This document shows, piece after piece, positions 25,516-34,588 of a stretch of DNA of 64,000 nucleotides. The position numbers and the translations under genes are program-made. Positions within the stretch are counted from its first letter, which is position 1; the number at the start of each line of letters is the position of its first letter. The notes beneath the pieces were generated by a model that was not told the DNA's origin, did not search any database, and saw only the letters and a program-made list of their open reading frames with translations. Source of the stretch: an uncultured Clostridia bacterium (GTDB taxonomy: Bacteria; Bacillota; Clostridia; TANB77; CAG-508); the NCBI GenBank assembly GCA_934121905.1, contig CAKOVI010000001.1:62001-126000 (forward strand). Reading direction: 5' to 3'.

Positions 25516-27447
25516 ATGAAACTACTAATAACAGAAAAACCATCAGTAGCAAGAGAATTTGCCAAAGTACTAAAAGTAGATAGCAAAAATAAAGGTGGAT
25601 ACATGGAATCAAATGGATGGATAATAACATGGTGTGTAGGACACCTAGTAACAATGAGTTATCCAGAAAAATATGACGAAAAACTAAAACAATGGAGACT
25701 AGACACACTTCCATTTATGCCAAAAGAATACAAATACGAAGTAATAGAAAATGTACAAAATCAATTTAATACAGTGCAAAAATTATTGCAAAGAGAAGAT
25801 GTAGAAGAAATCTATAATGCAGGAGACTCTGGACGTGAGGGAGAATATATACAAAGGTTAGTATTTATGATGGCAAAACCAAATCCAAAAGCAGAAATAA
25901 AAAGAGTTTGGATAGATTCACAAACAGAAGAAGAAATATCAAGAGGAATAAGAGAGGCCAAAAGCGAAAGAGAATATGACAGTATATCAGATAGTGCATA
26001 TTTAAGAGCAAAAGAGGATTATCTTATAGGAATAAATTTCTCAAGATTACTATCAATAATATATGGAAATAGATTAGCTAGGTCTTTAAATCAAGACTAT
26101 TTTGCAATATCAGTTGGACGTGTTATGACATGTGTATTAGGAATGATAGTAAGTAGAGAAAGAGAAATAAGAAACTTTGTAAAAACAAAATATTATAAAA
26201 TAATTGGAACATTTGCGAATGACAAAGGAGAATTTAATGCAGAATGGAAGGTAAATGACAAATCTAAACTTTTCGAATCTCCTTTACTATATAATGAAAG
26301 TGGATTCAAAAAAGAAGAAATAGCAAAAAAATTTATAGCATCACTTGAAGGTAAAGAAGCCAAAGTTACAGAACTAAAAAAGAGCAAGCAAAAAGAAAAT
26401 CCACCACTTTTATTTAATTTAGCAGAAATACAAAATGAATGTACAAAAAAATTCAAAATAAAACCTGACCAAACATTGGAAATAATTCAAACACTATATG
26501 AAAGAAAATTAGTAACATATCCAAGAACAGATGCAAGAGTACTTTCAACAGCTGTTGCAAAAGAAATTTCTAAAAACTTAAATGGATTAGCTAAAAACTT
26601 CCAAGATGAAGAGATACAAAGTATAATGAAAAAAATGGTAGAAGAAAAATATTCAACCAACCTTGTAAAAACCAAATATGTAAATGACAGCAAAATAACA
26701 GACCACTATGCCATAATTCCAACAGGACAAGGCTTTGAAAATTACAAAGGTTTAAATGAATTGCAGGCAAATGTATACAAACTAATAGTAAGAAGATTTT
26801 TAGCAATATTTTATCCACCCGCAGAATATAACAAGATAAATGTTACAGTAAATGTAGAAAATGAAACATTTTTGGGAACAGGTAAAGTATGTGTAAAAAG
26901 AGGATTTTTAGATGTGCTAAAACCGGAAAAAAAGCAAGAAAAAGAAAATAAAAAAGATGAAGATGGCGAGGAGAATACAAATTTAGATGTATTAAATACT
27001 TTGAAGAAAAATGAAATTTTACAAGTGCAAAACTATGAATTAAAAGATGCAGAGACTTCACCACCATCAAGATATAATTCTGGAAACTTAGTTTTAGCAA
27101 TGGAAAATGCTGGAAAACTAATTGAAGAAGAAGAACTTCGCGAGCAAATAAAAGGTGCGGGAATTGGAACTAGTGCAACTAGAGGGGAAATTATAAAAAA
27201 ATTAGAAAAAATCCAATACATCCAGATTAATTCTAAGACTCAAATTGTTACTCCAACAGTTAAAGGAGAAGCAATATATGATGTTGTATATCAAGCTATG
27301 CCAGATATTTTAAACCCAAAACTTACAGCGAGTTGGGAAAAAGGATTGGATATGGTTGCTAAAAAAGAGATTGAGCCACAAATTTTTATGGATAAATTGG
27401 AGAATTATATTAGGAGCAAATTTGATAAATTGGTTGTAAAAATGTGA
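25516..27447 (+). CDS. topB: DNA topoisomerase III
   Basis: 643 residues of type IA topoisomerase. The N-terminal TOPRIM domain has LLITEKPSVAREFAKVLK and DSGREGEYI (near residue 100), and the active-site tyrosine lies in KLVTYPRTDARVL near residue 336. It is shorter than Bacillus TopB (about 730) and ends without zinc-finger motifs. An acidic/lysine-rich insertion (residues about 473-490, KPEKKQEKENKKDEDGEE) interrupts the central domain. TopB decatenates replication intermediates. The start follows AAAGGATG. A single-gene unit, convergent with the MgtC-like gene. Confidence 0.93.
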   Translation: MKLLITEKPSVAREFAKVLKVDSKNKGGYMESNGWIITWCVGHLVTMSYPEKYDEKLKQWRLDTLPFMPKEYKYEVIENVQNQFNTVQKLLQREDVEEIYNAGDSGREGEYIQRLVFMMAKPNPKAEIKRVWIDSQTEEEISRGIREAKSEREYDSISDSAYLRAKEDYLIGINFSRLLSIIYGNRLARSLNQDYFAISVGRVMTCVLGMIVSREREIRNFVKTKYYKIIGTFANDKGEFNAEWKVNDKSKLFESPLLYNESGFKKEEIAKKFIASLEGKEAKVTELKKSKQKENPPLLFNLAEIQNECTKKFKIKPDQTLEIIQTLYERKLVTYPRTDARVLSTAVAKEISKNLNGLAKNFQDEEIQSIMKKMVEEKYSTNLVKTKYVNDSKITDHYAIIPTGQGFENYKGLNELQANVYKLIVRRFLAIFYPPAEYNKINVTVNVENETFLGTGKVCVKRGFLDVLKPEKKQEKENKKDEDGEENTNLDVLNTLKKNEILQVQNYELKDAETSPPSRYNSGNLVLAMENAGKLIEEEELREQIKGAGIGTSATRGEIIKKLEKIQYIQINSKTQIVTPTVKGEAIYDVVYQAMPDILNPKLTASWEKGLDMVAKKEIEPQIFMDKLENYIRSKFDKLVVKM

Positions 27448-27505
27448 TTAATTACATTTTTACGTGCTTAAAAGTGTAAAAAAATACAAGAAACGACATA
27501 TAAAA

Positions 27506-27541
27506 ATAATGGAAGAATACTAAAACTATTCTTCCATTATT
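27506..27541 (-). terminator. Terminator overlapping the end of the MgtC-like gene
   Basis: 13-bp stem TAATGGAAGAATA/TATTCTTCCATTA with a 7-nt loop; on the minus strand it is followed by TTTTTAT. The left arm on the minus strand contains the last codons of the gene. Confidence 0.85.
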
Positions 27542-28212
27542 TCAGTTACATTTTCCAAAGCACTAATATTTCTTAAAAGTTCATTTTTCTTAAATCCCTT
27601 TTTAGAATATTGTCCAACAATATTAACCACTTCGGTGTTAGATTCAATTTCATCTTTTTTAGGTCTTTTAATATGTTTTATATCAACATTAAAATTATTA
27701 AAAATACTTTCAATTTGAGCCAAAACATCATTAGTATTATTAGAAATAGTTACTTGTAATTCTAGAACATTAAAATGGTCTAATCTATCAGAAATTTTAT
27801 AAGAATAAGATAAAACCAAATAAACAATTAAAGTAGTAAAAATACCACCTAAATAAAATCCTGCTCCAATACTTAAACCAATACAAGTTACAGCAAGAAG
27901 TCCTGCTGCGGTAGTTAAACCTTTTACATTAAAGCCATCTCTTAAAATTGTTCCAGCACCAATAAAACCTATTCCGGAAAGTAGTTGTGCTGGAATTCTT
28001 GATGGGTCGATATTATATTCTTTAGACATATATTCACCACAAAGCATTATTAAAACAGCACTCATACCAACTAAGGAATGTGTTCTAAAACCTGCAGGTT
28101 TATTCCAAGAAGATCTTTCTAACCCTATGATACCAGCTAGTATAAAACCTAATGTTATTTTTAGTATTGATTGAAACCAAAATGAGTTTGTTATATATAA
28201 AATTTGTTCCAA
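27526..28212 (-). CDS. MgtC/SapB-family membrane protein
   Basis: 228 residues. The N-terminal two thirds contain about five membrane helices with the family signature GLERSSWNKPAGFRTHSLVGM (residues 29-49) and GIGFIGAGTILRDG (near 84-97). The last 70 residues are a soluble ACT-like domain (LQVTISNNTNDVLAQIESIFNNFNVDI). MgtC proteins of pathogens affect magnesium homeostasis and ATP synthase activity; in Firmicutes the role of MgtC/SapB homologues is less clear. RBS CTAGGAGGTT. It has its own promoter and terminator. Confidence 0.88.
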   Translation of the reverse strand: MEQILYITNSFWFQSILKITLGFILAGIIGLERSSWNKPAGFRTHSLVGMSAVLIMLCGEYMSKEYNIDPSRIPAQLLSGIGFIGAGTILRDGFNVKGLTTAAGLLAVTCIGLSIGAGFYLGGIFTTLIVYLVLSYSYKISDRLDHFNVLELQVTISNNTNDVLAQIESIFNNFNVDIKHIKRPKKDEIESNTEVVNIVGQYSKKGFKKNELLRNISALENVTEIMEE

Positions 28213-28250
28213 AGTAAAACCTCCTAGTATATTTATTTTTTAACTGCTTT

Positions 28251-28279
28251 ATTATAACATAAATCAAAATGGTTTTCAA
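28251..28279 (-). promoter_or_regulatory. Promoter of the MgtC-like gene
   Basis: On the minus strand TTGAAA and TATAAT are separated by 17 bp, about 40 bp upstream of the start codon. Confidence 0.6.
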
Positions 28280-28656
28280 ATGAGATTCTTTGTTTTTTTA
28301 TTAACTGTAATTTAACAATACAAAAAAACAATGAAAAATATTACAAAAATAATTGCAAAACGATGTATGATGTGATATCATAAAAACGTATTTAGCGGAT
28401 AAAGTTATGTACATTGAAAATTGAATAAAAAGCCATATTTAGTAGATAATAAGACAAGTTGGAAATGGACATAATAAAAAAGCTAAATATAAGTTGGATG
28501 ATAAAGCAAGGAGGAAACTTATGAAAAATAAAATAAAAGAAGAGTTAGTGTAAAATTTTTGTTGGCAAATTTATGTTCTTTTTAGACATGAAAAAAAAAC
28601 ATAAATAAATCCTCAAAATGTTGATTGCTAAAAACATTTTTTGAAAGGAGATATTT
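28280..28656. other. AT-rich gap upstream of the transposase
   Basis: No convincing gene. It contains a 10-codon reading frame with a strong AAGGAGG at about 28520-28553 (MKNKIKEELV, then stop), possibly the remnant of a gene cut by the transposon, and an imperfect hairpin (AAAATGTT...AACATTTT) just before the transposase RBS. I could not find terminal inverted repeats or a target duplication. Confidence 0.35.
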
Positions 28657-30169
28657 ATGTTTGATAATATTGTAACAAATAATGAAATTAATTTCAATGA
28701 GTTAGAACAAAAAATATATAAATTTGTTTGTGATTTAGGTTGCTATATGCTTAAAGAAATTATCGAAAAATATGATGTGAAGATTCAAAATGAAAGAGAT
28801 AAGAAAAATTATAGACATAGAGGACTTAAAACAGATTCCATAAAAACTGTTATGGGTGTTGTTGAATATAAAAGAGCAATTTATGAATACAAAGAAAATG
28901 ATCAGAAAAAATTTGTATATCTTTTAGATGAAAAATTAAATCTGTCTGAATTTGGTAAGATTTCTGAAAATTTAGCAGATAAAATTCTAAATATTGCAGT
29001 AGAAACAAACTCATATCGTGATGCAGCAGAACAATTAAGACAAAACTTAAATATATATATAAGCCATGAAACTGTAAGGGAAATCGTTATAAAAGCTGGT
29101 ATGAAAATAATTGAAAAAGAAAATGAAGAAATAGAATTAGATAAAAAAAATAAATTGGTAGCAGGAAAAAAAGAAATACCAGTTCTTTTCGAGGAAGCAG
29201 ATGGATTATGGATAAACTTGCAAGGAAAAGATAGAAAAGAACAAATTGAAAAATATAAAGCCACTTGTGAAAAAGAAGGAAAAGAATATCAAGAGCCAAC
29301 AAATGTTAAATCAGAACTAAAACTACATGTATCATACGAAGGTTGGAAAAAAGATGATAAGAGGCATTCTCTTGTAAATAAAAGGTATATAGCAGGATTT
29401 ATGACTTCTGCTGAATTAAAAAAAATAAGAAATGCTCAAATATACCAAAAATACAATGTAGAAAAAATAAAACTTAGAATTTTAAATGGTGATGGAGCTT
29501 TATGGATTAATCAATTAGCAACAAAAGAAACTATACAACAAAGAGATAATTTTCATATACATCAAGAAATTATTAGAGATATACAAGAAGAAGAATACAG
29601 ACGACAACTCGAAAGGTTAATAGCAGAAAAAAGATATGATGAAGTACCTATATATCTTGAATATCTTAAATATGAAGTACGGAGGTGAAGAAACAGCTTT
29701 AAATAAAATTAAAAGGTTAGAAAGCTATTTATCAGAAGGATTACCTAGATACCAAGATATATTAGAACAACATAATAAGATAATGCCAGAAGCACCAGAA
29801 GGCATTGAATATAGAAATCCTGGAATTATGGAAAGCCAGATCTTTACTGTATTAACAAAAAGATTTAAAAGTGGAAGATTAAGCTTTTCAAAATTCGGAG
29901 CTACTTGCTTAGCAAAAATATGTGCAATAAAAGTTCAAGAAGGTGTTATAGAAATAGAAAACATAGAAGAAGAAGTACAAGTAGACAATTCAATTGAAGA
30001 ATATATGAATGAGGTTAAGAAAGCAATTAAGCAGACAAAAAAAGCATTAATTAAGCTTGAAAATGGTGAAACTATAGAGAAATATAATAATGTTTATATA
30101 AATCCTCAAAATCCAATATATCAGGCATTAAAACAGACACCAATAAGCGAATTAGAATATATAATTTAG
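28657..30169 (+). mobile_element. ISLre2/UPF0236-family transposase gene, read through a +1 shift at CGG
   Basis: About 503 residues with a +1 shift at 29680, the usual length for the family. Features are an N-terminal RHRGLKTDSIKTVMGVVEYKR region, DAAEQLRQ, the acidic motif VLFEEADGLWINLQGK near residue 178 and ILNGDGALWINQLA near 282, typical of UPF0236/ISLre2 transposases. The break lies at YEV-G-GEETALNK, where the zero frame runs CGG AGG TGA. Some insertion sequences use programmed -1 frameshifting, but a +1 shift here matches the six other CGG sites of the window and not a known ISLre2 feature. RBS GAAAGGAG. No terminal repeats were identified, so the borders of the element are open. 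Confidence 0.85.
29680..29683 (+). other. Putative CGGA recoding site (+1, read as Gly) in the transposase
   Basis: Zero frame: TAT GAA GTA CGG AGG TGA. Skipping the C gives TAT GAA GTA GGA GGT GAA GAA ACA (YEVGGEET) and opens 162 further codons. Confidence 0.8.
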
Positions 30170-30203
30170 AAAAAAAGAAGTAGAAAAAAAGTCTATGAAA
30201 ACA

Positions 30204-30233
30204 TTGACAAAAATCGTCAAAAACATATATAAT
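30204..30233 (+). promoter_or_regulatory. Consensus promoter of the third pilin-like gene
   Basis: TTGACA, 18-bp spacer, TATAAT; start codon 39 bp downstream. This gene lacks the conserved attenuator leader found before the genes at 13290 and 15277. Confidence 0.7.
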
Positions 30234-30271
30234 ATATAATATATTTATATATACGAAGGAGGAACAAATAA

Positions 30272-31696
30272 ATGAAAGAAAATTCAACATTAAAAGAGGT
30301 TGCAAACAATTACTTGACACATACAAAAGAAGAACGAGCAATAACACTAATAGCATTAGTAGTAACAATCATTGTGCTATTAATATTAGCAGGAATAAGC
30401 ATAAATATGTTAACAGGACAAAATGGAATACTAAATAGGGCAAGTGAGGCAAAAGAAAGTACTGGAGCAGCACAAACGGAAGAACTAGTAAAATTATCAA
30501 TAACAGATGCAATTTCGCGAGGATTAGGAAGTTTAACAGATGCAAATTTAAAAACAGCATTAGATAATAATATAGGAGCAGGAAAATACGAAATTTCAGG
30601 CGATGAGACAAATGGATGGACAGTAAAAGCAAATGGAAAAGAATATAAAATTGATAGTACAGGAAATATAAGTAAAACACCAACTGGTGGAGATACAGGA
30701 AAATCACCAACAGGAGAAGGAACAACACCATATTTGCCAGATGAAGAAAAGTTTGAAAAAGTAAAAGGAACAGATTTAAGTACAGGATTGGTAATAGAAG
30801 AAAAAGCAACAGGAAGCCAGTATGTTTGGGTGGAAGTGCCTAGAACTACAGCAGTTTATCCAGAAGAAAAATTAAATATAACAGAATTTACGGATGATGA
30901 ATATAAAACAATAGAAGAAAATTTACACACATATACAAATGTATATAGGAAGGGAATAAGTTATAGTGACACATGGTATGATGCATCAAAAGATTCGAGC
31001 GAAGAAAATCTATCAGATTGGTACCAAAGTGAAAGTGACTATAATACAGCCAAGAAAAAGATGTTAAAAAGTGTATATCAAAATGGCGGATTTTGGGTAG
31101 GAAGATATGAGGCAGGAATTGAAATAAATAGGACAGTTTCAGGGACTGCAACTACAATACCATTATCAAAAGAAAACTTATATCCATATATATATGTAAC
31201 AAGAACACAAGCAAAGAAATTAGCAGAGCAAGTAGAATCAGGAACTTATACAAGCAGTCTTATGTTTGGAGTACAATGGGATTTGGTACTAAAGTATATT
31301 GAAACAAAAAATGCAACAGCAGAATCTAATTTAACTTCAGATAGTACAAGAATAGGAAATTATAACAATAATTTATGGAATATAACAAATGCTAATGCAG
31401 AATATTCAATAAATTTTGGAAGTAGTTTTACAGCATGTCCTAAACCAAAGACTGAAAATGCAAGTATATTATTAACAACAGGAGCTGATACAAGTTTTTC
31501 ATTAATGAATATATATGATATGGCTGGAAATGTATGTGAATGGACACTTGAAAAGAATTCTGACGATAGTTATCCTTGTGTTTTCAGGAGTGGTCAGTTC
31601 TACGAGAATGGTTCTAGGTATCCAGCTAGCTTCCGTAACAGCACCTTTACGAATAGAAGCAGCTACGACTACGGTTTCCGTCTTTCACTTTATTAG
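30272..31696 (+). CDS. Pilin-like N-terminus fused to an FGE/C-type-lectin-fold domain, putative DGR target protein
   Basis: 474 residues. Residues 20-70 form a prepilin-like signal and stem (ERAITLIALVVTIIVLLILA, then GQNGILNRASEAKEST) shared with the genes at 13290 and 15277. A Gly/Thr-rich linker precedes a formylglycine-generating-enzyme-like domain (GGFWVGRYEAGIE, YDMAGNVCEWTLE) from about residue 165 to the end. The C-terminal sequence FRSGQFYENGSRYPASFRNS...YDYGFRLSLY follows the layout of diversity-generating retroelement variable regions in C-type-lectin folds. The FGE catalytic cysteines are not evident, so a binding role is likelier than an enzymatic one. RBS GAAGGAGGAAC; start at 30272. 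No in-frame CGG. Confidence 0.78.
   Translation: MKENSTLKEVANNYLTHTKEERAITLIALVVTIIVLLILAGISINMLTGQNGILNRASEAKESTGAAQTEELVKLSITDAISRGLGSLTDANLKTALDNNIGAGKYEISGDETNGWTVKANGKEYKIDSTGNISKTPTGGDTGKSPTGEGTTPYLPDEEKFEKVKGTDLSTGLVIEEKATGSQYVWVEVPRTTAVYPEEKLNITEFTDDEYKTIEENLHTYTNVYRKGISYSDTWYDASKDSSEENLSDWYQSESDYNTAKKKMLKSVYQNGGFWVGRYEAGIEINRTVSGTATTIPLSKENLYPYIYVTRTQAKKLAEQVESGTYTSSLMFGVQWDLVLKYIETKNATAESNLTSDSTRIGNYNNNLWNITNANAEYSINFGSSFTACPKPKTENASILLTTGADTSFSLMNIYDMAGNVCEWTLEKNSDDSYPCVFRSGQFYENGSRYPASFRNSTFTNRSSYDYGFRLSLY
31582..31695 (+). other. Putative DGR variable region (VR) at the gene's 3' end
   Basis: The last ~110 bases are markedly richer in G and C than the rest of the gene. They use NNC codons in runs (AGC TTC CGT AAC AGC ACC, AGC AGC TAC GAC TAC) where the gene otherwise prefers NNT/NNA. 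The end GGT TTC CGT (GFR) is the usual end of variable regions, where the initiation-of-homing sequence lies. These are the marks left by adenine-directed mutagenesis of a template rich in AAC codons. No template repeat or reverse transcriptase lies in this window, so they would have to act in trans. Confidence 0.6.
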
Positions 31697-32152
31697 CACT
31701 GAGACCTGATGACGTTGAACTAGAATAATAGAATACTAGTTTTAAAGAAAAAAATAAGAATAGGAGGTGTGTAGTGCCTGTAAGGCGAGCACAAAAATTG
31801 ACCCCAGAATAATAAGGTATACAAAAATAATGTATACCTTATTTTGCGTTTTCAGAAGACATTGCTCAATAAGTAAAAGAGAGAAAACAGAAATATTAAT
31901 ATGAAACTTTATACAAAAAAATACGAAATTGAACTATATGAAATTACAATCTATAAATAATATTTATATCAAAAAATTTTATCTAATTATCTATTGCCAA
32001 AATTCAAAAAATATGATAAAACTTAAACCATTAAGTATACAAAATTGTATTCTAAAAGATTATTTCAAAAAAATTATTCCTAAAAACTTTAAATCAGGAG
32101 GTGATGTATAATAACCAACAAAATGAAAAAAATAAAAATGGAGGTAAACAAA
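31697..32152. other. Gap with hairpins, one terminator and no convincing gene
   Basis: It contains AACTAG...CTAGTT (about 31730-31753), then a 12-codon GTG frame with AGGAGG at about 31773-31811, a terminator at 31811-31846 and about 300 bp of AT-rich DNA. A 60-codon frame at 31929-32111 has no RBS and atypical composition and is not called. Confidence 0.4.
31811..31846 (+). terminator. Rho-independent terminator
   Basis: Perfect 13-bp stem AATAAGGTATACA/TGTATACCTTATT with a 7-nt loop followed by TTT. Confidence 0.8.
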
Positions 32153-32392
32153 ATGTTAGAACAAATTTATTATGAAAGAAAAGAAGAAATAGATAAAACT
32201 ATAAAAAGAGCTCTACAAAATATCGAAACAAACCTAATAAAAATAGACAATAAAGACATCAATGAAAACAGCAATATATATAACATACTAGAAGAAAATT
32301 ACAACATAAAACTATCTAGTATATGTAAAGAAATATATCTACAAGGATTTAAAGATGGAATAAATCTAATGCTAGAAGTAAAAGAAAAATAA
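32153..32392 (+). CDS. Small helical protein, possibly DUF6809-like
   Basis: 79 residues starting MLEQIYYERKEEIDKTIKRALQN. The RBS (ATGGAGGTAA) favours this start over an ATG 30 bases upstream. The C-terminus LQGFKDGINLMLEVKEK resembles the end of small proteins that are frequent in phages and conjugative elements of gut Firmicutes (the DUF6809 group); this similarity is from memory and is weak. It converges with an Xre regulator across a shared terminator. Confidence 0.55.
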   Translation: MLEQIYYERKEEIDKTIKRALQNIETNLIKIDNKDINENSNIYNILEENYNIKLSSICKEIYLQGFKDGINLMLEVKEK

Positions 32393-32393
32393 T

Positions 32394-32439
32394 AAAAAAC
32401 AACAGTAAAGTTTGTTTAGAATTTTACTGTTGTTTTTTT
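32394..32439. terminator. Bidirectional terminator
   Basis: Stem of about 16 bp, AAAAAACAACAGTAAA with its complement, with a T-run on both strands, between convergent genes. It overlaps the last codons of the Xre gene. Confidence 0.88.
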
Positions 32440-32771
32440 AAATTTTTATCATATTTGTGAATATCGTGAATCAAATCATATACGAATTCTAAAGTTTGCT
32501 CAGAACAATGAAAAAGCATTTTATCTATTCTTTTTATATATGTATTAGAATCATCATTGCCATACAAAATGAAATCAGAAGAATAGCCAGTATGTGCTAT
32601 AATGCTAGTTAAAGTTTTTAGACTTAAAGAACACTCACCACGTTCAATTTGACCTAAAAATACTTCAGAAATATCTACCATTTCTGAAAATTTTTCTCTA
32701 CTCATTAACATATTTTCTCTAATAGAACGAATCCTTTCTCCGATTTCTATATTGTTTAATTTGTAGTCCAT
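32424..32771 (-). CDS. Xre-family transcriptional regulator (cytoplasmic)
   Basis: 115 residues with an N-terminal helix-turn-helix (IGERIRSIRENMLMSREKFSEMVDISEVFLGQIERGECSLS, residues 8-50) and a helical C-terminal half (LIHDIHKYDKNLKKQQ), no membrane segment. This is the layout of small SinR/Xre regulators. RBS AAAAGGAGC. The 306-bp region between it and minD carries the minD promoter (33012-33040) and otherwise only AT-rich DNA. The target is unknown. Confidence 0.82.
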   Translation of the reverse strand: MDYKLNNIEIGERIRSIRENMLMSREKFSEMVDISEVFLGQIERGECSLSLKTLTSIIAHTGYSSDFILYGNDDSNTYIKRIDKMLFHCSEQTLEFVYDLIHDIHKYDKNLKKQQ

Positions 32772-33011
32772 TTAATTAGCTCCTTTTTGTTTGAATTTTA
32801 CTTGATTATATAATAAATAATTCAAATAACTAATATAGTTTGAATATATAATAAAAATATGATTAAAACGTAAAATATACTGACAGTTTTTATTCAAAGG
32901 ACAGTTTATAGTCAAATTTAATTCAAATTAAAGTTTTCTATAATTAGAAAAATTAATAAGAAGAACTAAAAAAAAATATCAAAAAATATTTCGTATTTTT
33001 ATGTCAAATTA

Positions 33012-33040
33012 TTGACTTTTTGGGAAATACATTATATTAT
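33012..33040 (+). promoter_or_regulatory. Promoter of the minD operon
   Basis: TTGACT, 17-bp spacer, TATTAT; the minD start lies 38 bp downstream. Confidence 0.55.
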
Positions 33041-33077
33041 AATACAAGCAAAAATCCTAAGAAAGGAAGAACAAAAA

Positions 33078-33872
33078 ATGGGAGAAGTTATAGTTATTAC
33101 ATCAGGAAAAGGTGGAGTTGGAAAAACAACAACAACAGCTAATTTAGGTTCAAGCTTAGCATTAGAAGGAAAAAAAGTAGCTTTAATAGATACAGATATA
33201 GGCTTAAGAAATCTAGATGTTGTAATGGGGTTAGAAAATAGAATAGTATACGACATAGTAGATGTTGTTGAAGAAAAATGTAAATTAAGACAAGCATTAA
33301 TAAAAGATAAAAGATTCAAAGAATTATATTTATTACCAGCAGCCCAAACAAGAGACAAATCAGCAGTAAATGAAGAGCAAATGATAAAGTTAACGAATAA
33401 GCTAAAAGAAGAATTCGACTATATACTTATAGATTGCCCAGCAGGGATAGAGCAAGGATTTAAAAATGCAATAGCAGGAGCAAATAGGGCAATAGTCGTA
33501 TCAACAGCTGAAATATCATCTATAAGAGATGCAGACAGAATAATAGGGTTATTAGAGGCATCAGAAATAAAAAATCCAGAACTTATAATAAACAGAATAA
33601 GACCAAATATGGTAAGAAAAGGTGAAATGATGGATGTAGAAGACATAGTAGACTTATTATCAATAGATCTTATTGGTGTTGTTCCAGATGATGAGTACAT
33701 AATTACACAAACGAATAAAGGAGAACCAGTTATCCAAAACAAAAAAGCTCCATCAGGAAAAGCATATTTAGAAATTGCAAAAAGAATATTAGGAGAAGAC
33801 ATAGAAGTCACAATACCTGGTAGAGAAAAAGGATTTTGGGCAAAGTTAAAAAGAATCTTTGGAAAAAAATAA
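33078..33872 (+). CDS. minD: Septum site-determining protein MinD
   Basis: 264 residues. The deviant Walker A motif GKGGVGKTTTTANLG (residues 10-24), the LIDTDIGLRNLD switch region and the C-terminal amphipathic membrane-targeting helix (GFWAKLKRIFGKK) are all present. MinD binds the membrane with ATP and, with MinE, places the division site. Start at 33078 after GAAAGGAAG. minE follows and rodA overlaps minE, so one cell-shape operon is likely. minC is not in this window. Confidence 0.96.
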   Translation: MGEVIVITSGKGGVGKTTTTANLGSSLALEGKKVALIDTDIGLRNLDVVMGLENRIVYDIVDVVEEKCKLRQALIKDKRFKELYLLPAAQTRDKSAVNEEQMIKLTNKLKEEFDYILIDCPAGIEQGFKNAIAGANRAIVVSTAEISSIRDADRIIGLLEASEIKNPELIINRIRPNMVRKGEMMDVEDIVDLLSIDLIGVVPDDEYIITQTNKGEPVIQNKKAPSGKAYLEIAKRILGEDIEVTIPGREKGFWAKLKRIFGKK

Positions 33873-33937
33873 AGTAATCTAAAGAAAAAAATAAAAATGT
33901 ATTAAGTTACATAATAATGGAAACTGGAGGGAATCAA

Positions 33938-34588
33938 ATGTTTGAAAACATTAAAAACATTTTTAAAAGAAGTAAAAAAAGGGAACTATTAAAATCAAGT
34001 TCAAAAGATACTGCAAAAGAAAGATTACATTTAGTACTAATGCAAGACAGAGCAAATGTCTCTGCAGACTTTTTGGATTTGATGAGACAAGAAATAGTCG
34101 AAGTAATAAAAAAATATATAGATATAGATGAAGAAGCTATGGATGTGAGATTAGGTGCTGAAACAAATGAAGATGGAACACAAGGAGCACCAGCATTATA
34201 TGCAAATATACCTATAATTAATATAAAAGACGAAACAAGGCAAATGAGCAAAACAAATCAAGACAAAAAAATAATAGAACAAGAGGTAAATAAAAAAGAA
34301 ATAAAAAATGTAACAACAAATCCAAGCAAAAAGCCTGAAAAAACAAAGGAAGAAGAACCAAAAGAACAAAAAGAAACAAAAGAAGAAATTAAAGAAAATA
34401 ACGAAAAAGAAAAAAAAGAATCCAAACAAAAAGAAAATGAAAAAAAAGAAACATCAAATATAACAAAAGAGAACGAAAAAGAAGAAAAAAAGAATGAAAA
34501 ATCAGCTAATATTGAAAATAAAAAAGAAGAAAAAGACACTAAAGAACCAGACAAAAAAATAGAAAAAGAGAAAAAAGATGAAAAGTAG
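33938..34588 (+). CDS. minE: MinE with a long Lys/Glu-rich C-terminal extension
   Basis: 216 residues starting MFENIKNIFKRSK; GGAGGG precedes this ATG, so the in-frame ATG at 33917 was not used. Residues 1-90 are a complete MinE: membrane-binding N-terminus, anti-MinCD region (AKERLHLVLMQDRANVSADFLDLMRQEIVEVIKKYIDID) and topological-specificity domain. Typical MinE stops near residue 90. Here 125 further residues follow, composed almost entirely of K, E, N, T and D and without predicted fold. Its last 11 bases overlap the rodA start. The extension is probably disordered or a charged helix; its function is unknown. Confidence 0.88.
   Translation: MFENIKNIFKRSKKRELLKSSSKDTAKERLHLVLMQDRANVSADFLDLMRQEIVEVIKKYIDIDEEAMDVRLGAETNEDGTQGAPALYANIPIINIKDETRQMSKTNQDKKIIEQEVNKKEIKNVTTNPSKKPEKTKEEEPKEQKETKEEIKENNEKEKKESKQKENEKKETSNITKENEKEEKKNEKSANIENKKEEKDTKEPDKKIEKEKKDEK

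Noticed and set aside
28213..30271. Terminal inverted repeats of the ISLre2 element
   Set aside because: I compared the sequences flanking the transposase on both strands and found no convincing inverted repeats or target duplication.
31929..32111. A 60-codon reading frame
   Set aside because: No ribosome binding site before its ATG, atypical composition and overlap with the start signals of the next gene.
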